From positions 1 to 35,732 of the forward strand of contig CADBPC010000067.1 of assembly GCA_902796425.1 (NCBI GenBank): a stretch of DNA of 35,732 nucleotides, written 5' to 3'. This DNA comes from an uncultured Lachnospiraceae bacterium (GTDB lineage Bacteria; Bacillota; Clostridia; Lachnospirales; Lachnospiraceae). The position numbers and the translations under genes are program-made. The notes under the pieces are model-generated. The model was not told where the DNA came from, made no database searches, and worked only from the letters and a program-made list of their open reading frames with translations. Positions 25,729 to 34,394 of the stretch are shown here, one piece after another; positions within the stretch are counted from its first letter, which is position 1, and each line of letters begins with the position of its first letter.

Positions 25729-27462
25729 ATGCCATTATTCAGATCCTTACGTGTCAGAATCATTATCTTCATATTTGCCTCACAGCTTGCCGTCATCGGC
25801 ATCTTTTCTTTCTTTTTGAAGAACACGAACGACAGGGTTAATTCGGAAAACCTCTCGGAATGTGAAACCGCACAGATGAATGCCGTCCAGGCAATCGACG
25901 ATACAATGTACCAGACCTCCAACGCAGTCGCGATGATTAACACAAGAATCATCCGTGATCCGGGGCCGGGCATCTCCGAGCAATTCTTTTTTTACCAGGA
26001 TGTCCAGAATTTCCTGGATATCTTTGAGTACAGCTCCGCTAACAGCAGAATCATTCATTATTATCTGTATAATTCCGAGGACGATTACTTTTTAAAGAGT
26101 CTGAACACCTATTTTGACATCTATGATAAGGAGGCGCTCCGGGAATCTTTAAGAGCCCGCAGCGTTGCGGACGGCGGACTTTCCTGGCAGGCCGTTGTCC
26201 TTGACGATACGACCTATTTTCAGTATGACATAGCTTCGGAAAAATATTTTCTCGGCGTTCTCATCGACTGTCAGGAGCTGCTGAATCGCTATATGATCAC
26301 CCCGTCGGAAGCCTCTGCCATGGTAACCCGGCAGGGACAGGCCGTGAGCTCCCGGCAGGACAGCGTCCTTTCGCCGGATGGCATCTTTTCGCTTAAAGAC
26401 ATGGACCGGCTCCTGCAGGGCGGCACGGAATACAGGATCCGGCGCACGGATTCCGCGTACGGATATTCCATCGTTTCGGCTGTCCCCGTGACAGGAGCCC
26501 TCTTAGCCCTGCGCCGCAATCCCCGGATTCTGTACGCCTTTTTCCTTTACAGCCTGCTGATGCTGGTTCTTCTTTTTGTTTTCCTCAACAAGACGATCCT
26601 GGCCCCGGTCGACTATATCCTGTTCGCCTTTTCCAGGGTTTCGTCCGGTGACCTCACCTTCCGGGCGCAGGAGAAAATCTTCTCCACGGAGTTCCAGACA
26701 ATCAACCGCTCGTTTAATCTCATGATCCGGCAGATCCGGGACCTGAAGATGGATTATTATGAGGAAAAAATCCGGCAGCAGGAATATGAACGGCGGTATC
26801 TTCAGGCGATCTCCTACCCTCACTTCCTGCTCAATAACCTCAACATGATCAACACCTTTGCCTACCAGAAAAACGAGGCCGGAATCCACGAGGCGGTCCT
26901 CGGCCTTTCACAGTACCTGCGCTCGAATATGAACTCTTCCTCCAAAACGCACACCCTGATCAATGACGTCAATACAACGGAGAGCTACCTGAACCTGTGC
27001 ATGCTTGCCTACCCCGGCCGGATATCCTACACTCTCTCAAGGAACGAGCGCCTGCTGTACATGCATTTCCCGCCGCTGATCATCAGCACGATCGTGGAAA
27101 ACTGTGTAAAGCACGGGCTTCTTCCGGACCAGAGCCTCAGGATTGCACTGGTTCTGGATGTCACGGAGCAGGGCGGCGAGGAGTGTTTTTGCTTTACCGC
27201 GTTCAACTCCGCCTCACAGTTCCCGGCAGAGGTCCTCGAGGATTCCAGAAAGCCGGACGGCCTGGCAGATAAGGAAAACAGTCATATCGGCCTTGCCTAT
27301 GTAAAGAATACGCTCCGCCACCTGTTTGAAGACAAGGCCCTGTTTTCCATCGAAAACCGGCCCGACGGCGCCATTGTAACTATACTCATCCCTCTGAGCG
27401 CACTTGAGCAGTATGAGAACAGTCTTAAGGGAAGTGAAGCGGAGGCCGGGGAAATACTATGA
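25729..27462 (+). CDS. YesM-like membrane sensor kinase (His-kinase family) with degenerate ATP-binding motifs
   Basis: The 577-residue protein has a membrane helix at about 10-30, a large extracytoplasmic domain (about 31-265), a second helix at about 268-288, a HAMP segment (SRVSSGDLTFRA) and a YesM-type kinase region. The phosphoacceptor is probably His365, in YLQAISYPHFLLNNLNMIN; most family members have QINPHF at this place. The N box is present (STIVENCVKHG, Asn458). The G1 box, usually DNGxG, reads AFNSAS near 491-496, so the key Asp is missing; the later GLAYVKNTLRHLF resembles the G2 region. The ATG at 25729 with GAGG eight bases upstream is preferred over GTG at 25720. Its stop overlaps the regulator start (ATGA). 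It may sense a sugar or the loaded binding protein. Confidence 0.87.
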   Translation: MPLFRSLRVRIIIFIFASQLAVIGIFSFFLKNTNDRVNSENLSECETAQMNAVQAIDDTMYQTSNAVAMINTRIIRDPGPGISEQFFFYQDVQNFLDIFEYSSANSRIIHYYLYNSEDDYFLKSLNTYFDIYDKEALRESLRARSVADGGLSWQAVVLDDTTYFQYDIASEKYFLGVLIDCQELLNRYMITPSEASAMVTRQGQAVSSRQDSVLSPDGIFSLKDMDRLLQGGTEYRIRRTDSAYGYSIVSAVPVTGALLALRRNPRILYAFFLYSLLMLVLLFVFLNKTILAPVDYILFAFSRVSSGDLTFRAQEKIFSTEFQTINRSFNLMIRQIRDLKMDYYEEKIRQQEYERRYLQAISYPHFLLNNLNMINTFAYQKNEAGIHEAVLGLSQYLRSNMNSSSKTHTLINDVNTTESYLNLCMLAYPGRISYTLSRNERLLYMHFPPLIISTIVENCVKHGLLPDQSLRIALVLDVTEQGGEECFCFTAFNSASQFPAEVLEDSRKPDGLADKENSHIGLAYVKNTLRHLFEDKALFSIENRPDGAIVTILIPLSALEQYENSLKGSEAEAGEIL

Positions 27463-28232
27463 ATATTGTAATTGTGGATGACAGTTTATCTGCTCTTTAC
27501 CTTGTAAAGGAAACTCTGGAGAACGCGGATCTTGGCTTTGAGCGGGTCATGATCGCTGAAAGCGCGCGTGCCGCGAAGCAGATTTTTGCGGCAGAGCACG
27601 TGGACATTCTCCTGTGCGATATTGAGATGCCGGGACAGGACGGCCTTTCACTTATAAGAGAGCTCAAGGAGGGCGGGAGTGACGCAATCTGCGTCATCCT
27701 TACCGCGCACGCAAGCTTTGACTATGCACGAGAGGCCCTGCAGCTCGGCTGTTTTGATTACCTCCTGAAGCCCTTTACTCTTGAAGGTCTCCTGGATAAA
27801 ATCCGGCGGGCCATATCGCAGTACGAAGAGACCAAAAAGAAGGGCGAAGCGGCGCCGCCGTTTTTCGGAATGCCGAAGGAGCCCGAGGAGGAGCCCGCCG
27901 GAAAGAGCCAGGAGGTCGAGCTGGCCAAAAACTATATCCGTGACAATTACACTCAGAATATCTCCCTGAAGGATATCGCGGACTCCGTCCATTTAAGCCC
28001 CAATCACCTGATTCTGCTTTTCCGGAGAGAGGAGCAGACAACGCCCATGCAGTATCTCACAAAGGTGCGGATCAGCCAGGCAAAGCTCCTGCTCCTCAAC
28101 AGCAGGTTCAGCATCAGCCAGATTGCCCTTATGACCGGGTTCAGCAATATTCCCTATTTCACCAGTATTTTCCACAAATTTACCGGCTGCACGCCGTCCG
28201 TCTACAGAAAACGCGCGGGATCGCAGGCATAG
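27459..28232 (+). CDS. YesN-like response regulator with AraC-type DNA-binding domain
   Basis: The 257-residue protein has a receiver domain (Asp7/Asp8, phosphoacceptor Asp54 in LLCDIEMPGQDG, Thr82, Lys104) and, after a Glu/Pro-rich linker, two AraC-type helix-turn-helix motifs: ISLKDIADSVHLSPNHLILLFRRE and FSISQIALMTGFSNIPYFTSIFHKFTGCTPSVYR. All receiver residues are intact. It is coupled to the upstream kinase by a 4-bp overlap. It most likely activates the divergent importer/esterase operon by binding the TTTCACTG(A/T)C repeats; other targets in the window are possible. It lacks the middle domain seen in the longest YesN proteins. Confidence 0.92.
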   Translation: MNIVIVDDSLSALYLVKETLENADLGFERVMIAESARAAKQIFAAEHVDILLCDIEMPGQDGLSLIRELKEGGSDAICVILTAHASFDYAREALQLGCFDYLLKPFTLEGLLDKIRRAISQYEETKKKGEAAPPFFGMPKEPEEEPAGKSQEVELAKNYIRDNYTQNISLKDIADSVHLSPNHLILLFRREEQTTPMQYLTKVRISQAKLLLLNSRFSISQIALMTGFSNIPYFTSIFHKFTGCTPSVYRKRAGSQA

Positions 28233-28277
28233 GCCGGGCCCCGGGGACGCGGCGGGCCGGCCGGGCCGGGGAACAGG
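28232..28277. other. Very GC-rich, self-complementary stretch after the YesN-like gene
   Basis: About 46 bp made almost only of G and C (GGCCGGGCCCCGG ... CCGGCCGGGCCGGGG) start right after the stop codon and can form several overlapping hairpins, for example CCCCGG with CCGGGG. There is no T run. It may act as an inefficient terminator or be a remnant of a repeat. Downstream, TATAAT at 28307-28312 could be the -10 of mnmA, with no good -35. Confidence 0.35.
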
Positions 28278-28347
28278 AAAGTATAGTCCGGCTTTTCAAG
28301 GAAGTATATAATGAGTACAAAACCAAAATCCGGAGCGATATCTCATT

Positions 28348-29439
28348 ATGTCAAAGGTAATTGTTGGAATGTCCGGAGGCGTGGACAGCGCTGTCGCCGC
28401 CTATCTGCTGCAGCTCTCCGGTTATGAAGTGATCGGCGTTACGCTCAAGACCTGGCAGGGTACGGGCGGCGCTGACAGCCGCTGCTGCGAAATCGACGAC
28501 GCACAGAGGATCGCCGACACGCTGTCCATTCCCTATTATGTGGTCAACTGCATGTCTGAATTCAGGGGAAACATCGTCGAACCCTTCATGGAAGCGTATC
28601 TGAGCGGCATGACGCCCAATCCCTGTGTCCTGTGCAACCGCTGTATCAAGTGGGATAAGCTCATGTCGGCGGCACGGACGATGGGGGCTGATTATGTCGC
28701 CACCGGACATTACGCACGTGTCATCAGGCTCGATAACGGCAGATACACCGTAAAGACAGCAGAGCATGCCGCCAAGGACCAGACCTATATGCTCTACCGT
28801 CTTTCCCAGGAGCAGCTGGGGGCAACCCTTATGCCGCTCGGGGGCCTTTCAAAGGAGGAAGTGCGCGGGATCGCCCGGAGTGCGGGGCTTAACGTTGCTA
28901 ACAAGCCGGACTCGCAGGAGATCTGTTTCGTCACGGACGGAAATTACGCGGATTTTATAGAAGAGAACACGGATCGCGAGGTTCCCGGCGATGGGAACTT
29001 TGTGGACACGCAGGGCCATGTTCTCGGCCGCCACAGGGGGATCATCCATTATACCGTCGGCCAGCGAAAGGGCCTTGGCCTGCCGCTCGGTTACCCGGCT
29101 TTTGTCCGGACAATCGACGCCGGAAAGAATGAGGTCGTGATCGGCCGCAAAGAAGAGATTTACAGCAGGGAAATCCTCTGTGAGGACACCAATTTCCTGA
29201 GTATCCCCGCGCCTTCGCAGGGAGAAAGGATCCGCTGCAGGGCCAAAATCCGCTATCACCATTCTCCCCGGGAGGCCTCGGTAGAAATGACGGGCTCAGA
29301 TAAGCTGCGGATCCTGTTTGATGAGCCCGTGCCCGCTGCCGCTCCCGGACAGTCCGCTGTTTTCTATGATGATAATGACTGCGTCATCGGCGGCGGCATC
29401 ATCACAGAGAGCATCTTCAAAGACACTCTGACACAGTAG
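28348..29439 (+). CDS. mnmA: tRNA-specific 2-thiouridylase MnmA
   Basis: MnmA makes the 2-thiouridine at wobble position 34 of tRNA-Lys, -Glu and -Gln, using ATP and persulfide sulfur. The 363-residue length is normal. The PP-loop is GMSGGVDSAVAA near residues 7-18. The two catalytic cysteines are Cys96 (NPCVLCNRCIKW) and Cys193 (SQEICFVTDGNY). Further family marks are TGHYAR, AKDQTYMLYRLSQEQL, HRGIIHYTVGQRKGLG and RCRAKIRYHH. The ATG at 28348 begins the conserved N-terminus; its ribosome binding site (GGAG) is rather distant. It is a housekeeping gene inserted among carbohydrate genes and is followed by an esterase gene 82 bp downstream. Confidence 0.96.
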   Translation: MSKVIVGMSGGVDSAVAAYLLQLSGYEVIGVTLKTWQGTGGADSRCCEIDDAQRIADTLSIPYYVVNCMSEFRGNIVEPFMEAYLSGMTPNPCVLCNRCIKWDKLMSAARTMGADYVATGHYARVIRLDNGRYTVKTAEHAAKDQTYMLYRLSQEQLGATLMPLGGLSKEEVRGIARSAGLNVANKPDSQEICFVTDGNYADFIEENTDREVPGDGNFVDTQGHVLGRHRGIIHYTVGQRKGLGLPLGYPAFVRTIDAGKNEVVIGRKEEIYSREILCEDTNFLSIPAPSQGERIRCRAKIRYHHSPREASVEMTGSDKLRILFDEPVPAAAPGQSAVFYDDNDCVIGGGIITESIFKDTLTQ

Positions 29440-29521
29440 CAACATTAGATCCGGCTTCCGGTTCTTATACCGGTGCCGCACAGAGCTTATTAACCAATAT
29501 ATGAACGGGAGGAAATCATTT

Positions 29522-30457
29522 ATGGAAGTAAAGGCATGGACTTATGAAGAATTTCCGGAGTTTGCCCGGGAGGTAGAGGGAGCGAAAATCATCGAGACAA
29601 CCGGCGATGAGGTTGGCGTTCTCTATATGCATGATGTCGAGTACGCAAATGTATCCGGGACGGCGCTGCACCTGCAGATCCTGGTACCCTTCTCAAGGAA
29701 TGAGAATTTTGATTATCTTGGAGAGCAGAGCTTCAAAAAGCCCTGTGTCGTATTCGTCCAGGGCTCCGCATGGATGCAGCAGTATGTCTATATGAAAGTC
29801 GGGGAAATGGCGCCTCTGGCGAAGAAGGGCTATGTGTGTGCAATCGTGGAATACCGGCACTCAGGTATTGCCTCATTCCCCGCGCAGGCAGTTGATACGG
29901 GCAACGCAATCCGTTTCCTTAAAAAGAACTGCAGGCGTTTCGGCATTGATCCGGACCGCATGGTCGTTGCCGGCGACTCCTCGGGCGGCCACACAGCGAT
30001 GTGGACAGCAATGCTGCATAATGACAATGAGCCGACAAACCTTTATCCGGGCATCAGCGCGGATATCCGGGGCGTTGTGAATTACTACGGCTCGACCTCC
30101 GTCATGGCGCCGGATTCGAATCCCCAGACCGTCAACCACTGCCTCCCGGACAGCCCGGAGGGCATGGTCATGGGCGGAAAGAACCTTCTCGAAAATCCGG
30201 AGCTCGCCAGGGCTCTCTCGGTCGAATGCAATATCGATAATGAAACGGTCCTTCCTCCCGTTCTGATTTTCCACGGGACAAAGGACCGCACGGTCAACTG
30301 CGAAGGAAGCGTCATCCTGTTCCAAAAGCTCCGGGAAACAGGCCACGACGTGCAGCTGTATCTGATAAAGGGAGCCGATCACGGCGGTGCGGAGTTCTGG
30401 ACGGATAAGGTGATCGGGATTGTGGATGAGTTTATCCGGACGAAGTGTTTTGCCTGA
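29522..30457 (+). CDS. Alpha/beta-hydrolase, esterase/lipase (BD-FAE/hormone-sensitive-lipase-like)
   Basis: The 311-residue protein is a cytoplasmic alpha/beta-hydrolase. The catalytic triad is probably Ser153 (GDSSGGH), Asp255 (HGTKDRTV) and His287 (GADHGGAEFW). The usual HGG oxyanion motif is altered to VQGSAWMQQ near 79-87. The pattern resembles bacterial carbohydrate esterases that remove acetyl or feruloyl groups from xylan oligosaccharides, but the substrate is not certain. The ATG at 29522 is chosen because GGGAGG lies nine bases upstream; the in-frame ATG at 29501 has no ribosome binding site. It follows mnmA and is followed by the palindromic element and a bidirectional terminator. 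Confidence 0.85.
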   Translation: MEVKAWTYEEFPEFAREVEGAKIIETTGDEVGVLYMHDVEYANVSGTALHLQILVPFSRNENFDYLGEQSFKKPCVVFVQGSAWMQQYVYMKVGEMAPLAKKGYVCAIVEYRHSGIASFPAQAVDTGNAIRFLKKNCRRFGIDPDRMVVAGDSSGGHTAMWTAMLHNDNEPTNLYPGISADIRGVVNYYGSTSVMAPDSNPQTVNHCLPDSPEGMVMGGKNLLENPELARALSVECNIDNETVLPPVLIFHGTKDRTVNCEGSVILFQKLRETGHDVQLYLIKGADHGGAEFWTDKVIGIVDEFIRTKCFA

Positions 30458-30477
30458 ATTTATTCGAATGTGGATTT

Positions 30478-30712
30478 CCCAGCCCGGAGGCAGGGGATGC
30501 GCGCTCACGGGATCTCCTCGGCGGCGCTGCGCCGCTTATTCGTCGCCGGCTTCGGAAACTTGCGAACTTTGCTTTGACGGCTGTCCGATTGGGAATATCT
30601 TCAGCAAAGTTCGCTGCAGACAAAGTCCTCCGCCGGCTCCGCTATGCTCGCGCCGCCATCGTCGATTCTCCCGATGTTCGCGCTGCATGTCCCCGCCTTC
30701 CGGGCAGAACAA
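30478..30712. repeat. Long imperfect palindromic (MITE-like) intergenic element
   Basis: The whole stretch folds back on itself. GCCCGGAGGCAGGGGATGC at 30482-30500 faces its approximate complement at 30686-30705 (CCGGGC end), blocks around GGCGGCGC and GCCGGC match in order, and the core is a perfect 12-bp arm GCGAACTTTGCT/AGCAAAGTTCGC (30562-30573 with 30603-30614). Total length is about 225 bp with arms near 105 nt. AATGT occurs on both sides (30467-30471 and 30711-30715), a possible 5-bp target duplication. No convincing gene is inside it. It could be a mobile repeat or a structured RNA. Confidence 0.6.
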
Positions 30713-30736
30713 TGTATTTTTTAATTAATTCCAGGC

Positions 30737-30771
30737 AAAAGGCCTTCCCAATGTCCTTGGGAAGGCCTTTT
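30737..30771. terminator. Bidirectional rho-independent terminator
   Basis: A perfect 15-bp stem AAAAGGCCTTCCCAA/TTGGGAAGGCCTTTT (30737-30751 with 30757-30771) with a 5-base loop provides an A run before and a T run after the stem. It sits between the convergent esterase gene (plus) and GH2 gene (minus) and can end transcription from both sides. Confidence 0.93.
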
Positions 30772-30805
30772 ATGTTTATCTGACTATTTGTCCGATTGAT
30801 TCTGT

Positions 30806-33382
30806 TTATCCGATCTGGATGGAGATTTTCTGCTCGCCGAGTCCGGCGGCGGTGACGGTGAGGGTGGCTTCTCCGGGTTCGTAGCCCGCGCGAAGGACGG
30901 CAAGGGCTTCTCCTCTGTAGGCTTTAAAGCTCCCCTTCGTGTAGTTTTCGGCGGTGATGGGGTTGCCGGATCCGAAGCCGAGGAGCTCTGCCGCTCCGGA
31001 AACTTCAGCCCTCAGCGCGGTATCCGCAGCCGCTGCCGTCATGCCCTTTTCATCCTGAAGGACGACTCTCACATAGACAAGGGAGTGTCCGTCCGCGGGG
31101 GCCTCGTGTCTTTCGGGCACAAGGACGAGCTCTGCAGCCTCGCCGCAGGTGTCGAGCCTGCTTCTTGAAATCTCTTTTCCGTCCCTGCGGGCGATTGCCG
31201 TCAGGGTTCCCGGCTCGTAGGTGACGTCAAAGAGGAAGGTTCTCGGGAGCTCCGGCATCTTTGAAACGGGTGCTTCGCCTGCCTTCAGGACGCCCGCGGA
31301 CTCTCCGTTTACAATAAGTTCAACCTCATCTGCCAGGGAGAAAACAGCGACCTGCGCCTTGTGTCCTTCCTTACCCGGCCAGTACCATTTTGCCTCAACT
31401 GCGGGGAATCCCCACTTGCTGACGACCTCTGATTTGCCATAGGTGTCGGGATCGTAGGAGAAAATATAGGGCACGGGATCTCCCCAGACGACTCTTCTGT
31501 ACGCGCCCTGGGGAAGAAGTCTTCCGTTGATATCGAAGTCCGCGTCGTTTGCCAGTCTCCACGGGAAGACGGAGCTGTGGGACATGAGGCCGAAGGGACC
31601 CATCTTGAGAAGCGGATCCGAGGGCTCGACATAGACTGCCTTGCCGATTCCCGCCTCGCCGATGTAGTCGAATGCCGTCCAGGTAAAGTCGCCGATGACA
31701 TAATCGGTGGACTCCACCATCGGCCAGCGAATGCCGATCTCGTTGGGGTAATTCTCGGAACCGAGGATTACTCTGTCGGGGTAGAGCTTATGGCTCTGCG
31801 GATACTTGTTTTCCATGTAGTTGTAGCCGACGATATCAAGGCCGTTCGTGAAGGCCTCGGAAAGTCTCTCCCAGCTCGACTCGTCACTTCCCGCAAGGTC
31901 CGCATTCTGGATGCCGCCGCCGGAGGACGCCGATGACCGGAGTCTTCCGAAGCTGTCAGCCATCATTTCATCGTCCAGCCCGCTCCAGAAGGAGCAGATA
32001 CCGTTGGAAATCGGACGGCTCGGATCCAGGGAGCGCGCCTTGCCGGCGAGCTTTGCCGCCATCGTAAAGCCGTTGTTGAGGCCGCCTCTTTCGGGGATTT
32101 CATTGCCTGTGGACCAGATGATGACCGAGGGATGGATCCGGTCTCTTCTCATAAACGCGGTGAGGTCCTTTTCCCAGTCGCTCTCAAAGAACATGTTGTA
32201 GTCGCCGGGCTGCTTCGCGATTCCCCATGCGTCGAAGGCCTCATCGAATATGTACATGCCGAGTCTGTCGGCCGCCTCAATAAAGACTGCGGAGGGTGTG
32301 TTGTGTGTCGTCCTGACCGCGTTGAAGCCGCTCTCCTTCAGCAGGGAAAGCTTTCTGTATTCGGCGTCATAGAGCGAGACCGCGCCGAGCACACCGTTGT
32401 CATGATGAAGGCAGCCGCCCTTAAGCTTTACTGTTTTCCCGTTGATCTGAAGGCCGCGTCTTACGTCTGCGGTGACCGTGCGGACGCCGAAAAGCGCGGA
32501 CACGGTATCCGGTGCTTCTTCTCCGGAGGTGTCAGGAACCAGGTGGGTCTTGAAGATGCCCTTTGTGCGGACACAAGCAGTCGCAAGGTAAAGCGCCGGC
32601 TCCTCAGCGCTCCAGAGCCTGGGCTCATCCAGAACCATCTTAAAGCGCGCGGTCTCCTCCGACATGGGGTTTACCTGGACGCGCATGGTGCGCTCAAGAA
32701 CCGGATCCTGAGGCTGTCCGCCCCTTCCTGCGTCCGGCGCAAGCGATAAGGTGACCTCGACAATCCTGTTTTCGGGCGTGTCGTTGCGAAGGTCAACCTC
32801 GCCCGTCAGCGCAGCGTACAGGGGCTTTCCGTCTTCACTGTACTCGATTCTCTCGGTATAAAGGAAGATGCCGTCCTCTTTGATATAAACTTTCGGTGTA
32901 TGAACCAGCTCCACGCTGCGGAAAATTCCCGCGCCGGAGTACCAGCGGGAGTTGGGCTGCATGCTGGGATTGACGGTAATCGTCACGCGGTTTTTCTCTC
33001 CAAAGTATACATACTGCGTGATATCGACCGAAAACGGTGTGTACCCGTAATGGTGCAGCGCGCATTTGCAGCCGTTGATTTCGACCGTCGCGTTCATCAT
33101 GACGCCGTCAAAGTGAAGGAAAATCTTCTCGTTCTCCCACTCTTTCGGGATCTCAAGATATTTGCAGTAGCTCGCGACGCCCTCTGTATAATAGGCACCG
33201 GCAGGGCCCGCGGGAGCATCCTCCCGGACTTCTGAGGCGATCATGTAATCGTGTGGAAGATCGACCACCTTTTCCGGCGGGGTGTTCCTTGCGACCGTCA
33301 TGAAATCTGTCGTGCCGTGCCTGAACTGCCACTGTCTGTCAATGTTGATGTTTCTCATACTGCCTGCTGTCTCCTTTGTCAT
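30806..33382 (-). CDS. Glycoside hydrolase family 2 enzyme (beta-galactosidase type), complete
   Basis: The 858-residue enzyme has a sugar-binding jelly roll (DLPHDYMI near 41-48, NSRWYSGAGIFR near 144-155), an Ig-like domain, the catalytic barrel (KGGCLHHDNGVLGA near 321-334) and C-terminal beta domains. The acid/base is Glu428 (IIWSTGNEIPERG) and the nucleophile Glu543 (VILGSENYP). No signal peptide is seen. The start at 33382 overlaps the stop of the uridine phosphorylase gene (ATGA); Met9 at 33358, with AAAGGAG twelve bases upstream, is an alternative. It is a different GH2 branch from the edge gene: it is about as distant as expected for separate subfamilies and lacks the simple-sequence insertions. 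Substrate unknown; galactoside or glucuronide are the common options. Confidence 0.92.
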   Translation of the reverse strand: MTKETAGSMRNINIDRQWQFRHGTTDFMTVARNTPPEKVVDLPHDYMIASEVREDAPAGPAGAYYTEGVASYCKYLEIPKEWENEKIFLHFDGVMMNATVEINGCKCALHHYGYTPFSVDITQYVYFGEKNRVTITVNPSMQPNSRWYSGAGIFRSVELVHTPKVYIKEDGIFLYTERIEYSEDGKPLYAALTGEVDLRNDTPENRIVEVTLSLAPDAGRGGQPQDPVLERTMRVQVNPMSEETARFKMVLDEPRLWSAEEPALYLATACVRTKGIFKTHLVPDTSGEEAPDTVSALFGVRTVTADVRRGLQINGKTVKLKGGCLHHDNGVLGAVSLYDAEYRKLSLLKESGFNAVRTTHNTPSAVFIEAADRLGMYIFDEAFDAWGIAKQPGDYNMFFESDWEKDLTAFMRRDRIHPSVIIWSTGNEIPERGGLNNGFTMAAKLAGKARSLDPSRPISNGICSFWSGLDDEMMADSFGRLRSSASSGGGIQNADLAGSDESSWERLSEAFTNGLDIVGYNYMENKYPQSHKLYPDRVILGSENYPNEIGIRWPMVESTDYVIGDFTWTAFDYIGEAGIGKAVYVEPSDPLLKMGPFGLMSHSSVFPWRLANDADFDINGRLLPQGAYRRVVWGDPVPYIFSYDPDTYGKSEVVSKWGFPAVEAKWYWPGKEGHKAQVAVFSLADEVELIVNGESAGVLKAGEAPVSKMPELPRTFLFDVTYEPGTLTAIARRDGKEISRSRLDTCGEAAELVLVPERHEAPADGHSLVYVRVVLQDEKGMTAAAADTALRAEVSGAAELLGFGSGNPITAENYTKGSFKAYRGEALAVLRAGYEPGEATLTVTAAGLGEQKISIQIG

Positions 33383-34158
33383 GCTTCTTGTTTGTCCTGT
33401 CTTATCAGTATACGCATTGCCTCCGCAGCAATCGCGATTGCCTGTGACGAATCCATGCTCATCGGATCGTCCAGTCCCAGTTCACGCCTTGTCTGGTTGG
33501 CAAAAACGGTCATAATCGAGCCTGCCCTCACCCTGCGGACAGCCGCGATGATAAAGAGTGCTGCCGACTCCATCTCACTTGCGAGCGCGCCGCATTCGAT
33601 CCACGCGTTCCACTTGTCCTTCAGTTCGTACCCGACAGGCATCGTGGAGGGATCGTGCTGTCCGTAGAAGCTGTCCTTGCACTGCAGGACGCCCACATGT
33701 GCTTTCACGGGAAAGCCCTTCGCGGCATCGATCAGCGCGTTTACCACCTTCCAGTCCGCGACCGCGGGATACTCGATCGGCGCGTACTCTCTGGTCGTTC
33801 CTTCCATCCGGATCGCGCCGGTTCCGATCACGACGTCGCCGCCCTTTACGTCGACCGCCATGCCGCCCGAGGTACCGACACGGATGAAGGTATGGCACCC
33901 GCAGTGGATCAGCTCCTCAAGGCAGATCGCCGTGGAGGGACCTCCGATCCCGTGGCTGCACACGCTCACTTTCTCGCCCTCCATGGTTCCGGTATAGATC
34001 GTATACTCCCTGTTGGAGCTGACAAAGTGCGCATCGTCAAATTGCGCCGCAATCGTCTCGCACCGGGCAGGATCCCCGCAAAGAAGCACGTGTTTTCCCA
34101 CGTCCTCTTCCGTAATGCGCAGGTGAAACTCCTTATCCTTTGAATAAACTGTACTCAT
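33379..34158 (-). CDS. udp: Uridine phosphorylase
   Basis: The enzyme splits uridine with phosphate into uracil and ribose 1-phosphate. The 259-residue length and the motifs fit the NP-I nucleoside phosphorylase family: LCGDPARCE near 26-34, SHGIGGPSTAICLEEL near 68-83, RVGTSGGM near 93-100, and CGALASEMESAALFIIAA. DSFYGQHDPSTMP marks the uridine-cleaving subgroup. Its stop overlaps the start of the GH2 gene by 4 bp, an unusual partner. Upstream on the minus strand there is a short hairpin (34203-34219) and the terminator of the preceding gene, so transcription probably starts in the 34159-34254 gap. Confidence 0.9.
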   Translation of the reverse strand: MSTVYSKDKEFHLRITEEDVGKHVLLCGDPARCETIAAQFDDAHFVSSNREYTIYTGTMEGEKVSVCSHGIGGPSTAICLEELIHCGCHTFIRVGTSGGMAVDVKGGDVVIGTGAIRMEGTTREYAPIEYPAVADWKVVNALIDAAKGFPVKAHVGVLQCKDSFYGQHDPSTMPVGYELKDKWNAWIECGALASEMESAALFIIAAVRRVRAGSIMTVFANQTRRELGLDDPMSMDSSQAIAIAAEAMRILIRQDKQEA

Positions 34159-34254
34159 GATGTTCCCGCCCTTTCCCGGTAGCCCGCAAACAATTCACAG
34201 AAGCTCCTTTTGCCGGAGCCTGAATTAATCATATCATACGGCGCCCGCAAGGTG

Positions 34255-34279
34255 CCAAAAAAACAGCCGCGAGGCTGTT
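34255..34279 (-). terminator. Rho-independent terminator of the repeat-containing secreted-protein gene
   Basis: On the minus strand, AACAGCC/GGCTGTT (34262-34268 with 34273-34279) with a 4-base loop is followed by a run of seven T. It lies about 115 bp after the stop codon at 34395. A second GC-rich hairpin (34284-34316) lies in the same gap. Confidence 0.85.
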
Positions 34280-34394
34280 CCGGATGCGGGGCGCCGCACA
34301 TACGCGCGCCGCCCCGTTTTCATATTTCTTATTATGTCTGCTCCGGCTGTTCTGGCATATGCCGGCGCATTCCGCCTTATCCGGCCCCTGTTTC

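Noticed and set aside
30420-30783. Two small overlapping plus-strand frames (102 and 112 codons) in the gap after the esterase gene
   Set aside because: They run through the palindromic element and the terminator, have no ribosome binding site and no recognisable protein pattern.
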